DNA of 64,000 nt from Fen-999 sp964530115 (lineage in GTDB: Bacteria > Pseudomonadota > Gammaproteobacteria > Burkholderiales > Rhodocyclaceae): assembly GCA_964530115.1 (NCBI GenBank), contig CAZGYD010000104.1:6931-70930 (forward strand). The letters are read 5' to 3'. The position numbers and the translations under genes are program-made. Positions 39,111 to 47,560 of this stretch are shown piece by piece. The notes beneath the pieces are model-generated. The model was not told where the DNA came from, did not search any database, and worked only from the letters and a program-made list of their open reading frames with translations. Positions within the stretch are counted from its first letter, which is position 1, and each line of letters begins with the position of its first letter.

Positions 39111-39909
39111 CTTGGGCGAGCGGCGAGGCGGCCTTGGACGGCTGCCTGCTGCCGTCGTTCAGCAGTTGCTCGCTGGTGCGGCCGAAACGGCGTTCCCTGC
39201 GCCGGTAGGAGGCGATCGCCGCATCGAGGGTACGGGCGTCGAATTCCGGCCACAGGCGGTCCGTGAAATAGAGCTCCGTGTAGGCCAGCTGCCAGATCAT
39301 GAAGTTGCTGATCCGCTGTTCGCCGCCGGTGCGGATGAAGAGATCCGGCTCGGGCGCGTGTGCCATCGCCAGGTAAGGCGTCAGATCCGCTTCCGTCCAG
39401 TGTCCGCACTTTTCGGGATGCTCGCGGGCGAGGCGGTTGGCGGCCTGGAGGATGTCCCAGCGTCCGCCGTAGTTCGCCGCGATGGTGAGGACGAGGCGTG
39501 AGTTCCCGGCAGTCCGGGCCTCGGCGGCGCGGATCAATTCCTGAAGGCGCGGCTCGAACCGCGAGAGATCACCGACCACCCGGAGCCGAATGCCGTTTTC
39601 GTGCAGGCGCTCGACTTCCTCGTTCAAGGCGGCGACGAAGAGGTTCATCAGGAAGGCGACCTCTTCCGGCGGCCGCCGCCAGTTCTCGGAGCTGAAGGCG
39701 AAGACGGTCAGATACTGGATGTTGCGCTCGATGCACGCGCGGATGACGCGACGGAGCGTCTCGACGCCGCGCTTGTGCCCGGCCACGCGCGGCAGGAAAC
39801 GCTTGCGCGCCCAGCGGCCGTTGCCGTCCATGATGATGGCCACGTGACGGGGGACATCCCCGACCTCCGGGATCGTCTGGGTGGAACTGCCGAAGCCCGC
39901 CATCGCCAT
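39103..39909 (-). CDS. uppS: undecaprenyl diphosphate synthase
   Basis: 268 residues. The family motif is I-I-M-D-G-N-G-R-W-A near residue 26, followed by T-V-F-A-F-S-S-E-N-W and R-T-G-G-E-Q-R-I-S-N-F near 205. It makes the C55 lipid carrier for peptidoglycan and O-antigen. Upstream ATG choices differ by two residues (M-A-M-A), which is not important. It follows frr by 11 bp. Confidence 0.96.
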   Translation of the reverse strand: MAMAGFGSSTQTIPEVGDVPRHVAIIMDGNGRWARKRFLPRVAGHKRGVETLRRVIRACIERNIQYLTVFAFSSENWRRPPEEVAFLMNLFVAALNEEVERLHENGIRLRVVGDLSRFEPRLQELIRAAEARTAGNSRLVLTIAANYGGRWDILQAANRLAREHPEKCGHWTEADLTPYLAMAHAPEPDLFIRTGGEQRISNFMIWQLAYTELYFTDRLWPEFDARTLDAAIASYRRRERRFGRTSEQLLNDGSRQPSKAASPLAQDA

Positions 39910-39920
39910 GCCCGGATGGC

Positions 39921-40478
39921 TCAGATGGCCATCAGGTCCTTTTCCTTTTCGGCCAGCATCTTGTCGACTTCGGCCACGTACTTGTCGGTCAGCTTCTGGA
40001 TGTCATCCTGGGCGCGCCGCTCCTCATCCTCGGAGAGTTCGTGTTTCTTGAGCGCATCCTTGAGATGGGCGATGGCGTCCCGGCGCAGATTGCGCACGGC
40101 GATCTTGGCGTTCTCGCCTTCGTGGCGAACGACCTTGATGAGCTCCTTGCGCCGCTCTTCGGTGAGCATCGGCATCGGCACGCGGATGATGTCGCCCTGG
40201 GTCGATGGATTGAGACCGAGATCGCTTTCGCGGATCGCCTTCTCGACCTTGGGGATCATCGGCTTCTCCCAGGGCTGCACGCCGATGGTGCGCGCGTCGA
40301 TGAGCGTGACGTTGGCAACCTGGTTGATCGGCATCATCGAACCGTAGTACTCGACCTGGACGTGGTCGAGAAGCCCGGTGTGGGCCCGGCCGGTGCGGAC
40401 CTTGGCGAGATCCTGCCGCAGCGCCTCGAGGCTCTTCTGCATCTTCTGTTCGGTGGTCTTCTTCAGCTCGGCAATCAT
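39921..40478 (-). CDS. frr: ribosome recycling factor
   Basis: 185 residues from the ATG at 40478, with GGGAGG just upstream; a GTG one codon earlier is the alternative. Signatures are V-R-T-G-R-A near residue 28 and P-P/E-x-x-x-E-R-R-K-E-L near 110. It splits post-termination ribosomes together with EF-G. It lies 12 bp after pyrH in the conserved rpsB-tsf-pyrH-frr order. Confidence 0.97.
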   Translation of the reverse strand: MIAELKKTTEQKMQKSLEALRQDLAKVRTGRAHTGLLDHVQVEYYGSMMPINQVANVTLIDARTIGVQPWEKPMIPKVEKAIRESDLGLNPSTQGDIIRVPMPMLTEERRKELIKVVRHEGENAKIAVRNLRRDAIAHLKDALKKHELSEDEERRAQDDIQKLTDKYVAEVDKMLAEKEKDLMAI

Positions 40479-40490
40479 CACACCTCCCGG

Positions 40491-41201
40491 CTAGCAATAC
40501 ACCAGCGTTCCCTCGTCCTCGCCCATCACCACGCGCTTGAGGGCGCCGGCCTTGAAGATGGAAAAGACGTTGATCGGCAGTTTCTGGTCGCGGCAGAGCG
40601 CAAAGGCCGTGGCGTCCATGACCGCGAGATTGCGGCCGATCGCCTCGTCGAAGCTGATCTTCGCGAAGCGGGTCGCCGTCGGATCCTTCTTCGGGTCGGC
40701 GCTGTAGATGCCGTCGACCTTGGTCGCCTTGAGCACGATTTCGGCGCCGATCTCGGAGCCGCGCAACGCCGCCGCCGTATCGGTCGTGAAAAAGGGATTG
40801 CCCGTGCCGGCGGCGAAGACGACGATCTTGCCTTCCTCGAGGTAACGGATGGCCTTGCCACGGATGTACGGCTCGACCACCTGTTCGATGTTGAGCGCCG
40901 ACTGCACACGTGCCTGCATGTTCGCCTGGCGCATCGCATCGGCGAGCGCCATGGCGTTCATGACCGTGGCCAGCATGCCCATGTAATCGGCAGTTGCGCG
41001 ATCCATGCCCGTCGACGCCCCCGCCATGCCGCGGAAGATGTTGCCGCCGCCGATGACGACGCCGATCTCCACGCCGAGATCGGCAACCGCCTTGATCTCA
41101 TTGACGATGCGCCAGAGCACCTCGCGGTTGATGCCATAGGCGTCGTCGCCCATCAGGGCTTCGCCGGAAAGCTTGAGCAGGATGCGCTTGTAGGCGGGCA
41201 T
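40491..41201 (-). CDS. pyrH: UMP kinase
   Basis: 236 residues. K-R-I-L-L-K-L-S-G-E-A-L is at the start, G-G-G-N-I-F-R-G near residue 51, and T-D-T-A-A-A-L-R near 137. It is a bacterial amino-acid-kinase-type enzyme, hexameric and usually regulated by GTP and UTP. It phosphorylates UMP to UDP. The 45 bp between tsf and pyrH hold repeat copy 9. Confidence 0.97.
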   Translation of the reverse strand: MPAYKRILLKLSGEALMGDDAYGINREVLWRIVNEIKAVADLGVEIGVVIGGGNIFRGMAGASTGMDRATADYMGMLATVMNAMALADAMRQANMQARVQSALNIEQVVEPYIRGKAIRYLEEGKIVVFAAGTGNPFFTTDTAAALRGSEIGAEIVLKATKVDGIYSADPKKDPTATRFAKISFDEAIGRNLAVMDATAFALCRDQKLPINVFSIFKAGALKRVVMGEDEGTLVYC

Positions 41202-41216
41202 GGAGGCTCCCGGGCT

Positions 41217-41240
41217 GGCGTGTTACGACGGCTGAGTTTC
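41217..41240 (-). repeat. dispersed repeat copy 9 (between tsf and pyrH)
   Basis: An exact consensus match with TC as the variable pair, six bases after the tsf stop and inside an otherwise conserved operon. It occupies most of the 45-bp gap. Confidence 0.82.
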
Positions 41241-41246
41241 CGCAGC

Positions 41247-42140
41247 CTACTTCCGCGCCGCGGCGGCCTGGGCGGCGACCTCGGCGGCGAAGTCGGTCTG
41301 CTTCTTCTCGATGCCCTCGCCGACGACGTAGAGGACGAAACCGTTGACCGTGGCGCCCTTGCTCTTCAAGAGCTGCTCCACGGTCTGCTTGCCGTCCTCG
41401 GCCTTGACGAAGACCTGGCCGAGGAGCGTCACGTCCTTGAGGAACTTCTGCACCGTGCCTTCGGCGATCTTTTCCAGCATCGCTTCCGGTTTGCCCGCCT
41501 CGCGCGCCTTCTCGATGGCGATGCGGCGCTCGGTGTCGAGGAGTTCCGCGGGCACACCGGAGGCGTCGAGCGCCTTCGGCTTCGAGGCGGCGATGTGCAT
41601 GGCGATGTCCTTGGCCAGCACGTCGTCGCCGCCCGTGACATCGACGAGCACACCGATCTTGCTGCCGCCATGGACGTAGGACGCCAGGCGGCCTTTCGCC
41701 TCGAGACGCTGGAAGCGGCGGATGGTCATGTTCTCGCCGATCTTGCCCACCAGCGCGGCGCGTGTCGATTCGACGGTGCCATCGCCCATCGGCAGCGCCG
41801 AAAGGGCCGCCACGTCGGCCGGATTCTTCGAGGCCACCAGTTCGGCGCAGCCTCGGGCCAGGGCGATGAATTCCTCGTTCTTGGCGACGAAGTCGGTTTC
41901 GGAATTGACCTCGACCAGCGCACCCAGTTTGCCGTCGCCCGAGAGGTAGATGCCGACGACGCCTTCGGCCGCGATCCGGGTGGCCGCCTTGGTCGCCTTG
42001 TTGCCGAGCTTGACGCGCAGGATTTCCTCGGCCTTGGCCATGTCGCCATTGGCCTCGGTCAGTGCCTTCTTGCATTCCATCATCGGCGCGTCGGTCTTCT
42101 CGCGCAGTTCCTTGACCATGCTTGCGGTGATTTCCGCCAT
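41247..42140 (-). CDS. tsf: elongation factor Ts
   Basis: 297 residues. The N-terminal UBA-like domain has L-R-E-K-T-D-A-P-M-M-E-C-K-K-A-L. The core has the T-D-F-V-A-K-N motif near residue 80, which contacts EF-Tu. It recharges EF-Tu with GTP. It follows rpsB by 85 bp; that gap contains a 7-bp inverted repeat (CCGCGGG/CCCGCGG) that could modulate read-through. Confidence 0.97.
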   Translation of the reverse strand: MAEITASMVKELREKTDAPMMECKKALTEANGDMAKAEEILRVKLGNKATKAATRIAAEGVVGIYLSGDGKLGALVEVNSETDFVAKNEEFIALARGCAELVASKNPADVAALSALPMGDGTVESTRAALVGKIGENMTIRRFQRLEAKGRLASYVHGGSKIGVLVDVTGGDDVLAKDIAMHIAASKPKALDASGVPAELLDTERRIAIEKAREAGKPEAMLEKIAEGTVQKFLKDVTLLGQVFVKAEDGKQTVEQLLKSKGATVNGFVLYVVGEGIEKKQTDFAAEVAAQAAAARK

Positions 42141-42225
42141 TCTTCTGCTCCAGGTTCTAAGTCCGGTTACCGCGGGAGGACGGAGGCCAGGCGACTCCGA
42201 GTTGCGCCCCGCGGCGGAATTGTCC

Positions 42226-42978
42226 TTACTCTTCGGTTTCTTCTTCGACTTCGACGAACTCGTCCTCGCCGGCGACCGCCTGGACGACCTCGTTGATCAT
42301 CTGGCTCTTGCCCTCGAGCACGGCGTCGGCGACGCCGCGCGCATAGAGGCGGATGGCACGCGAGGAATCGTCATTGCCTGGGATGACGTAATCGACGCCG
42401 TCCGGGCTGTGGTTGGTATCGACGACGCCGATCACGGGAATGCCGAGCTTGTTCGCCTCGGTGACCGCGATCTTGTGATAGCCGACGTCGATGACGAACA
42501 GGGCATCGGGAATGCCGGCCATCTCCTTGATGCCGCCGATGCTCTTCTGCAGTTTGGCGAGCTCGCGCTGCATCATCAGGGCTTCCTTCTTCGACATCTT
42601 GTCGAAGGCGCCGCCCTCGGCCATCTGCTCCATTTCCTTGAGGCGCTTGAGCGACTGCTTGACGGTCTTGAAGTTGGTCAACATGCCGCCCAGCCAGCGC
42701 TCGTCGACGTAGGGCATGCCGCAGCGGGTCGCTTCCTCGACGATGATCTCGCGGGCCTGACGCTTCGTGCCGACGAAGAGGATGGTGCCCTTCTGCGCCG
42801 CCATCTTCTTCGCGAAGGCCATCGCCTCGTTGTATTTCTGGAGCGTCTTCTCCAGGTTGATGATGTGGATCTTGTTGCGATGGCCGAAGATGAAGTTGGC
42901 CATCTTGGGATTCCAGAAGCGGGTCTGGTGGCCGAAATGGACGCCGGCCTCCAGCATCTGGCGCATGGTCGTGGTCAT
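42226..42978 (-). CDS. rpsB: 30S ribosomal protein S2
   Basis: 250 residues. It starts M-R-Q-M-L-E-A-G-V-H-F-G-H-Q-T-R, followed by W-N-P-K-M, and has F-V-G-T-K-R-Q-A-R-E near residue 68. The acidic tail E-V-E-E-E-T-E-E is typical. It is the first gene of the large leftward cluster. A promoter lies about 115 bp upstream. Confidence 0.98.
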   Translation of the reverse strand: MTTTMRQMLEAGVHFGHQTRFWNPKMANFIFGHRNKIHIINLEKTLQKYNEAMAFAKKMAAQKGTILFVGTKRQAREIIVEEATRCGMPYVDERWLGGMLTNFKTVKQSLKRLKEMEQMAEGGAFDKMSKKEALMMQRELAKLQKSIGGIKEMAGIPDALFVIDVGYHKIAVTEANKLGIPVIGVVDTNHSPDGVDYVIPGNDDSSRAIRLYARGVADAVLEGKSQMINEVVQAVAGEDEFVEVEEETEE

Positions 42979-43093
42979 GAGTGGATCTCCGATATGGGTT
43001 GGCCTCCGCCCGGCCGTGCTGCTTCCGAGGAAGCCACCCTATCGGCGCCGGGCGTGCGGATTTTGCGCCGGGGTACCCCTGCGCAAGGCGCGG

Positions 43094-43123
43094 ATTATAG
43101 ACGTATCAAGGAGATGCCAGCAA
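43094..43123 (-). promoter_or_regulatory. promoter of the rpsB-lpxB cluster and its leader
   Basis: Read leftward: TTGCTG at 43123-43118, an 18-bp spacer, then TATAAT at 43099-43094. The leader of about 110 nt before rpsB contains a perfect hairpin (GCTTCC, loop GA, GGAAGC, 43021-43034). S2 represses its own mRNA through a leader element in some bacteria; whether this hairpin is one is inference. A TAGAAT at 43144 could serve map on the other strand. Confidence 0.6.
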
Positions 43124-43182
43124 GCGCCCGGGGGCTTTGACGGTAGAATCGTAGCGCCAACCCCATCCTCGACCGCAACGCC

Positions 43183-43983
43183 ATGGGCATCATCATCAAG
43201 ACCGCGGAAGAAATCGCCGCGATGCGCGTCGCCGGCCGACTCGCCGGCGAAGTGCTCGACTACATCACGCCCTTCGTCCGACCCGGCGTAACCACCGAAG
43301 AACTCGACCGGCTCTGCCACGACTACATGGTCAATGTGCAGGGCTGCATTCCCGCGCCCCTCAACTACGCGCCGCCCGGCTATCCGCCCTACCCGAAGTC
43401 GATCTGCGCCTCGGTCAACCATCAGGTCTGCCACGGCGTCCCCAACGACCGGCCGCTGAAGAAGGGTGACATCGTCAATCTCGACATCACGACGATCAAG
43501 GACGGCTGGCACGGCGATACCAGCCGGATGTTCATCGTCGGCGACGCCTCGATCCTGGCGAAGCGCCTGTGCCACGTCACCCTCGAATGCCTCTGGCTCG
43601 GCATCGACCAGGTACGCCCCGGTGCACACCTGGGCGACATCGGCGCGGCAATCCAGCGGCACGCGGAAAAGCACGGTTTCTCCGTCGTCCGTGAATTCTG
43701 CGGCCACGGCATCGGCCGCAGCTTCCACGAAGAACCCCAGGTGCTGCATTACGGCAAGGCCGGCACCGGCCCGGAATTGAAGCCCGGCATGATCTTCACC
43801 ATCGAGCCGATGATCAACGCCGGCAAGGCGGCCATTTCGGAGCTGCCGGACGGCTGGACCATCGTCACCAAGGATAGAAGCCTTTCCGCACAGTGGGAGC
43901 ACACCATCCTGGTGACGGAAACCGGCCACGAGGTCCTGACCCTCTCGGCCGGTGCGCCGCCGAGGCCCGCCTCGCTCTCCTGA
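43183..43983 (+). CDS. map: methionine aminopeptidase, type I
   Basis: 266 residues. Metal ligands are recognisable in N-L-D-I-T near residue 97, G-D-T-S near 108, G-H-G-I-G-R-S-F-H-E near 171, and T-I-E-P-M near 206, plus the final E in W-E-H-T-I. It removes the initiator methionine from nascent proteins. It is divergent from rpsB, a common arrangement, and is followed after one base by glnD. Confidence 0.97.
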   Translation: MGIIIKTAEEIAAMRVAGRLAGEVLDYITPFVRPGVTTEELDRLCHDYMVNVQGCIPAPLNYAPPGYPPYPKSICASVNHQVCHGVPNDRPLKKGDIVNLDITTIKDGWHGDTSRMFIVGDASILAKRLCHVTLECLWLGIDQVRPGAHLGDIGAAIQRHAEKHGFSVVREFCGHGIGRSFHEEPQVLHYGKAGTGPELKPGMIFTIEPMINAGKAAISELPDGWTIVTKDRSLSAQWEHTILVTETGHEVLTLSAGAPPRPASLS

Positions 43984-43984
43984 C

Positions 43985-46570
43985 GTGTCGCCGAACGCCG
44001 CGCCGGCCGTCGATGTGCGTGCGCTGATTGCGGATGCGCGCGCCGCGCTGCGCGAAACCCAGTCGTCGCTGGACGCCGGCTACCGCGAAAAACACTCGGC
44101 GACCGCCCTGCTGCGCGGACGCAGCCGCCTCGTCGACCGTGTGTTGCGCGACCTCTGGGCACGGCTCGGCATGCCGCCGGAGATCGCACTCGTGGCCGTC
44201 GGTGGATACGGCCGCGGCGAGCTGTATCCGGCCTCCGACGTCGACCTGCTGCTGCTCGTACCCGCGGATTGCGGTGCCGCGCACCATCCGCGTCTCGAGC
44301 CCCTCGTCGGCCTGCTCTGGGACATCGGTCTCGAGATCGGCCACAGCGTGCGCAACATCGATGAATGTCTCGACGAAGCGGAGCGCGACATCACCGTGCA
44401 GACCGCGCTGCTCGAGGCCCGCCTGATTTGCGGCAGCAGGACGCTGTTCGCGGAATTCGACCGGCGCTTCCATGGCCACCTCGATCCGCTGACTTTTTTC
44501 CGGGCGAAGCAGCTCGAGCAGGCGGAGCGCTACGCGCGCTTCAATGACACGCCCTTCAGCCTCGAACCGAATTGCAAGGAGAGTCCGGGCGGCCTGCGCG
44601 ACCTGCAGATCATCCAGTGGGTCGCTGCAGCCGCGCATCTCGGCCGGCGCTGGCACGAACTGGCGAGGACGGTGCTGATCACCCCCCACGAGGCCCGCCA
44701 GCTCGCCCATGCAGAAAACTTCCTGCGACACGTGCGCATCCGGCTTCACCATCTGGCCGGACGGCGTGAAGACCGCCTCACCTTCGAGTTCCAGGAACGC
44801 CTCGCTGCGAGCTTCGGGATCACCGCGACGCGGGGCAAACGGGCCTCCGAAGTGTTCATGCAGCGCTATTACCGCAACGCAAAACTGGTCACGCAGCTCA
44901 ATGCCCTCGTGATCCAGAACCTGAACGCCTGCCTCGCACCCGGACCGATCGGCGCGCCGGTGGCGATCGATGCGCATTTCCAGACGGTTCGCGACCTGCT
45001 CGACATCCGCGACGAGCGCCTCTTTGAACGGCGGCCGCTGGCGCTCTTGGAAAGCTTTCTTCTGCTCGCGCGCCGCCCCGAGCTGCACGGCATGACCGCG
45101 CGCACGCTGCGCGCGCTCTGGGGCGCGCGCCGCAAGGCCGGCGCCGCGCTGCGCCGCGATCCCGAGGCGGCGGCCCTGTTCCTCCAGCTGTTCCGGGAGC
45201 CCCGCGGTCTCACCCACGAGCTGCGGCGCATGAACCAGTACGACGTGCTCGGCAACTACCTGCCGGCCTTCGGCCGCATCGTCGGCCAGATGCAGCACGA
45301 CCTGTTCCACGTCTATACCGTCGACCAGCACATCCTCCAGGTCGTGCGCAACCTTCGTCGTTTCGCCTTGCCCGAATTCGCGCACGAGTTTCCGTTCTGC
45401 TCGCGCCTGATGGCCGGCTTCGACGCGCCCTGGCTGCTCTATGTCGCGGCCCTGTTCCACGACATCGCCAAGGGCCGCGGCGGCGACCATTCCCTGCTCG
45501 GCACGGCCGACGCGCGGCGCTTCTGCCGCCGTCACGGCATCGGCGGCGAGGATGCCCGCCTGGTCGTCTTCCTCGTCCGCCATCATCTGACCATGTCGCA
45601 GGTGGCGCAGAAGCAGGATCTCAGCGACCCCGAAGTCATCCGCAGGTTCGCGGGCATCGTCGGCAGCGAGCGGAAGCTCGTCGCGCTCTATCTGCTCACC
45701 GTCGCCGACATCCGCGGCACCAGCCCCAAGGTCTGGAACAGCTGGAAGGGCAAGCTGCTCGAGGATCTGTTCCATGCAACCCTGAAGCTGCTTCGCGGCG
45801 GCGCGCCGCCGCAGATGGCCGGGGTGGCCGAGCGGCAGGCCGAGGCACTCGCGCTGCTCCAGTTGCGCGGCCTGCGGCCCGGCGTGGAACAGGCGCTCTG
45901 GCGACACCTGGATACGGGCTACTTCCTCCGCCACGACGCCGACGAGATCGCCTGGCACACCCGCCACGTCTTCTCGCGTGTCGATGCCGCCGATCCGGTC
46001 GTCCGTGCGCGCGTCAATGCGTCCGGCCAGGGCGTGCAGGTCATGGTCTACGTGCCCGACCAGCCTGAACTGTTCGCGCGCATCTGCGGCTTCTTTGCCG
46101 GCATGGGCTACTCGATCGCCGAAGCGAAGGTGCATACCACCGCCCATGGCTACGCGCTCGACAGCTTCACCCTCCTCGATCCGGGCGAGCACGTCGCCTA
46201 TCGGGACGTGGTCGCACTCATCGAACACGAACTGGCGGCGCGGCTACGGGAGCATCGGCCGCTCGAGGCGCCAGCGCCGGCGCGGCTGTCCCGGCAGGTG
46301 CGGCACTTCCCCATCGTGCCGGAGGTGAGCATCCGCCGGGACGAGCGCGGCAACCAGCACGTGATGTCCATCGTCGCCGCGGACCGTCCCGGGCTGCTCT
46401 ATGCCGTCGCCCGCATCCTCGGCTGCCACGGCATCTTCATCCGCTCGGCGAAGATCGCGACGCTCGGGGAGCGCGCCGAAGACACGTTCCTGATCAGCGG
46501 CACGGAACTGGACAACGTGGCGACGCTCGTGCGTCTCGAACAGGAGCTCCTCGAGGCGCTCAAGGTCTGA
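43985..46570 (+). CDS. glnD: bifunctional uridylyltransferase/uridylyl-removing enzyme GlnD
   Basis: About 861 residues from a GTG at 43985, one base after the map stop; another in-frame GTG at 43952 would overlap map. The nucleotidyltransferase site is G-G-Y-G-R-G-E-L-Y-P-A-S-D-V-D near residue 75. An HD domain has L-F-H-D-I-A-K-G-R near 493, and two ACT domains end the protein. It adds UMP to PII proteins, or removes it, according to glutamine level, and so controls nitrogen metabolism. Confidence 0.95.
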   Translation: MSPNAAPAVDVRALIADARAALRETQSSLDAGYREKHSATALLRGRSRLVDRVLRDLWARLGMPPEIALVAVGGYGRGELYPASDVDLLLLVPADCGAAHHPRLEPLVGLLWDIGLEIGHSVRNIDECLDEAERDITVQTALLEARLICGSRTLFAEFDRRFHGHLDPLTFFRAKQLEQAERYARFNDTPFSLEPNCKESPGGLRDLQIIQWVAAAAHLGRRWHELARTVLITPHEARQLAHAENFLRHVRIRLHHLAGRREDRLTFEFQERLAASFGITATRGKRASEVFMQRYYRNAKLVTQLNALVIQNLNACLAPGPIGAPVAIDAHFQTVRDLLDIRDERLFERRPLALLESFLLLARRPELHGMTARTLRALWGARRKAGAALRRDPEAAALFLQLFREPRGLTHELRRMNQYDVLGNYLPAFGRIVGQMQHDLFHVYTVDQHILQVVRNLRRFALPEFAHEFPFCSRLMAGFDAPWLLYVAALFHDIAKGRGGDHSLLGTADARRFCRRHGIGGEDARLVVFLVRHHLTMSQVAQKQDLSDPEVIRRFAGIVGSERKLVALYLLTVADIRGTSPKVWNSWKGKLLEDLFHATLKLLRGGAPPQMAGVAERQAEALALLQLRGLRPGVEQALWRHLDTGYFLRHDADEIAWHTRHVFSRVDAADPVVRARVNASGQGVQVMVYVPDQPELFARICGFFAGMGYSIAEAKVHTTAHGYALDSFTLLDPGEHVAYRDVVALIEHELAARLREHRPLEAPAPARLSRQVRHFPIVPEVSIRRDERGNQHVMSIVAADRPGLLYAVARILGCHGIFIRSAKIATLGERAEDTFLISGTELDNVATLVRLEQELLEALKV

Positions 46571-46718
46571 GCGGGTGAAAGATTCTGCTGCGCCTGCCAA
46601 TACGTTGTTGCTCGTTCGCTCAAGGCTGCGCCTATCTGCGTGATATGCCTTTTCGCTCGCTGGCGCCGCGTCTTGACGGCGCTCGCAACGAATTTTTTCG
46701 CAAGCCCCGAGCGGACCC
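46571..46718. other. 148-bp intergenic region between convergent glnD and mtiP
   Basis: No gene is seen. A small hairpin (GCGCCG at 46663-46668, CGGCGC at 46677-46682) is followed at some distance by AATTTTTTC at 46691. It might be a weak terminator for glnD, but the T-run is about 10 bases from the stem. Confidence 0.4.
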
Positions 46719-47456
46719 TCAGGCGCAGAAGTGGCCGATGATCCGCCGCGCCCGGCTCATCGAGGTCTGAAGGACTTCCTCGATCGCAGCCATGCTGATC
46801 GACCGGCTGCTGTCGCCGCGGCCCGCGGCCCAGTTGGCGACGACGCAAAGCGCCGCGTAGGGCACGCCGAGCTCCCGCGCCAGGGCCGCCTCGGGCATGC
46901 CGGTCATGCCGACGAGATCGCAGCCGTCGCGCTCCATGCGCGTGATCTCGGCGGCCGTTTCCAGGCGGGGTCCCTGGGTGGCCCCATAGACCGCGCCATC
47001 GACGACCGCTTCGCCTGACCGTCCGGCGGCCGCCAGCAGTTGTCCCCGCAGTTCCCGGTCATATGGCTCGGTGAAATCGATATGCACGACCTGGCCGTCG
47101 CCGTTTTCGTGGAAGGTCGTCTGCCGTCCCCAGGTGTAATCGATGATCTGGTCGGGGACGACCAGCGTCCCAGGCGGATAGCGCGGCGTGATGCCGCCGA
47201 CCGAGGCGACCGAGACGACGCCCTCGGCACCCGCGGCCCGTGTCAACGCCCAGAGGTTGGCCCGATAGTTCACCCGATGCGGCGGAATGGTGTGGCCGTG
47301 GCCGTGCCGCGGCAGGAAGACGACATCCTTGCAGCCGATGCGGCCAAAGGTCAGCGGCCCGGAAGGTTCGCCCCAAGGCGTTCGGACGATTTCCCGGCGT
47401 ATGCCCTCGAGGTCCGAAAGTTGTGTCAAGCCGCTGCCACCGATTACTGCAAGCAT
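46719..47456 (-). CDS. mtiP: S-methyl-5'-thioinosine phosphorylase (MTAP family)
   Basis: 245 residues. It starts A-V-I-G-G-S-G-L-T, then has F-L-P-R-H-G-H-G-H-T-I-P-P-H near residue 48 and G-M-T-G-M-P-E-A-A-L-A near 190. MTAP enzymes proper have T-x-x-P-E in that last motif. The short length and G-M-P-E-A point to the methylthioinosine-specific branch described in Pseudomonas rather than methylthioadenosine phosphorylase. It salvages the nucleoside left from polyamine and quorum-signal synthesis. Substrate assignment is by family similarity only. Confidence 0.82.
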   Translation of the reverse strand: MLAVIGGSGLTQLSDLEGIRREIVRTPWGEPSGPLTFGRIGCKDVVFLPRHGHGHTIPPHRVNYRANLWALTRAAGAEGVVSVASVGGITPRYPPGTLVVPDQIIDYTWGRQTTFHENGDGQVVHIDFTEPYDRELRGQLLAAAGRSGEAVVDGAVYGATQGPRLETAAEITRMERDGCDLVGMTGMPEAALARELGVPYAALCVVANWAAGRGDSSRSISMAAIEEVLQTSMSRARRIIGHFCA

Positions 47457-47478
47457 GTGAAATTCCTCGTTTTTCTTT

Positions 47479-47502
47479 GAAACTCAGCCGTCGTGACACG
47501 CC
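47479..47502 (+). repeat. dispersed repeat copy 10 (between mtiP and typA)
   Basis: One change from consensus (GTGACACG for GTAACACG), TC as variable pair. It lies between the divergent starts of mtiP and typA, so it may overlap a promoter region. Confidence 0.78.
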
Positions 47503-47560
47503 GTCCGCGTGTTAAGATGCGCGCCCCTTTTCACCCCCGGGCCGGCCGGCCCGCCCCGCC

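Noticed and set aside
46571..46718. A structured RNA gene between glnD and the methylthioinosine phosphorylase
   Set aside because: Only one 6-bp stem and a distant T-run; not enough to call an RNA.
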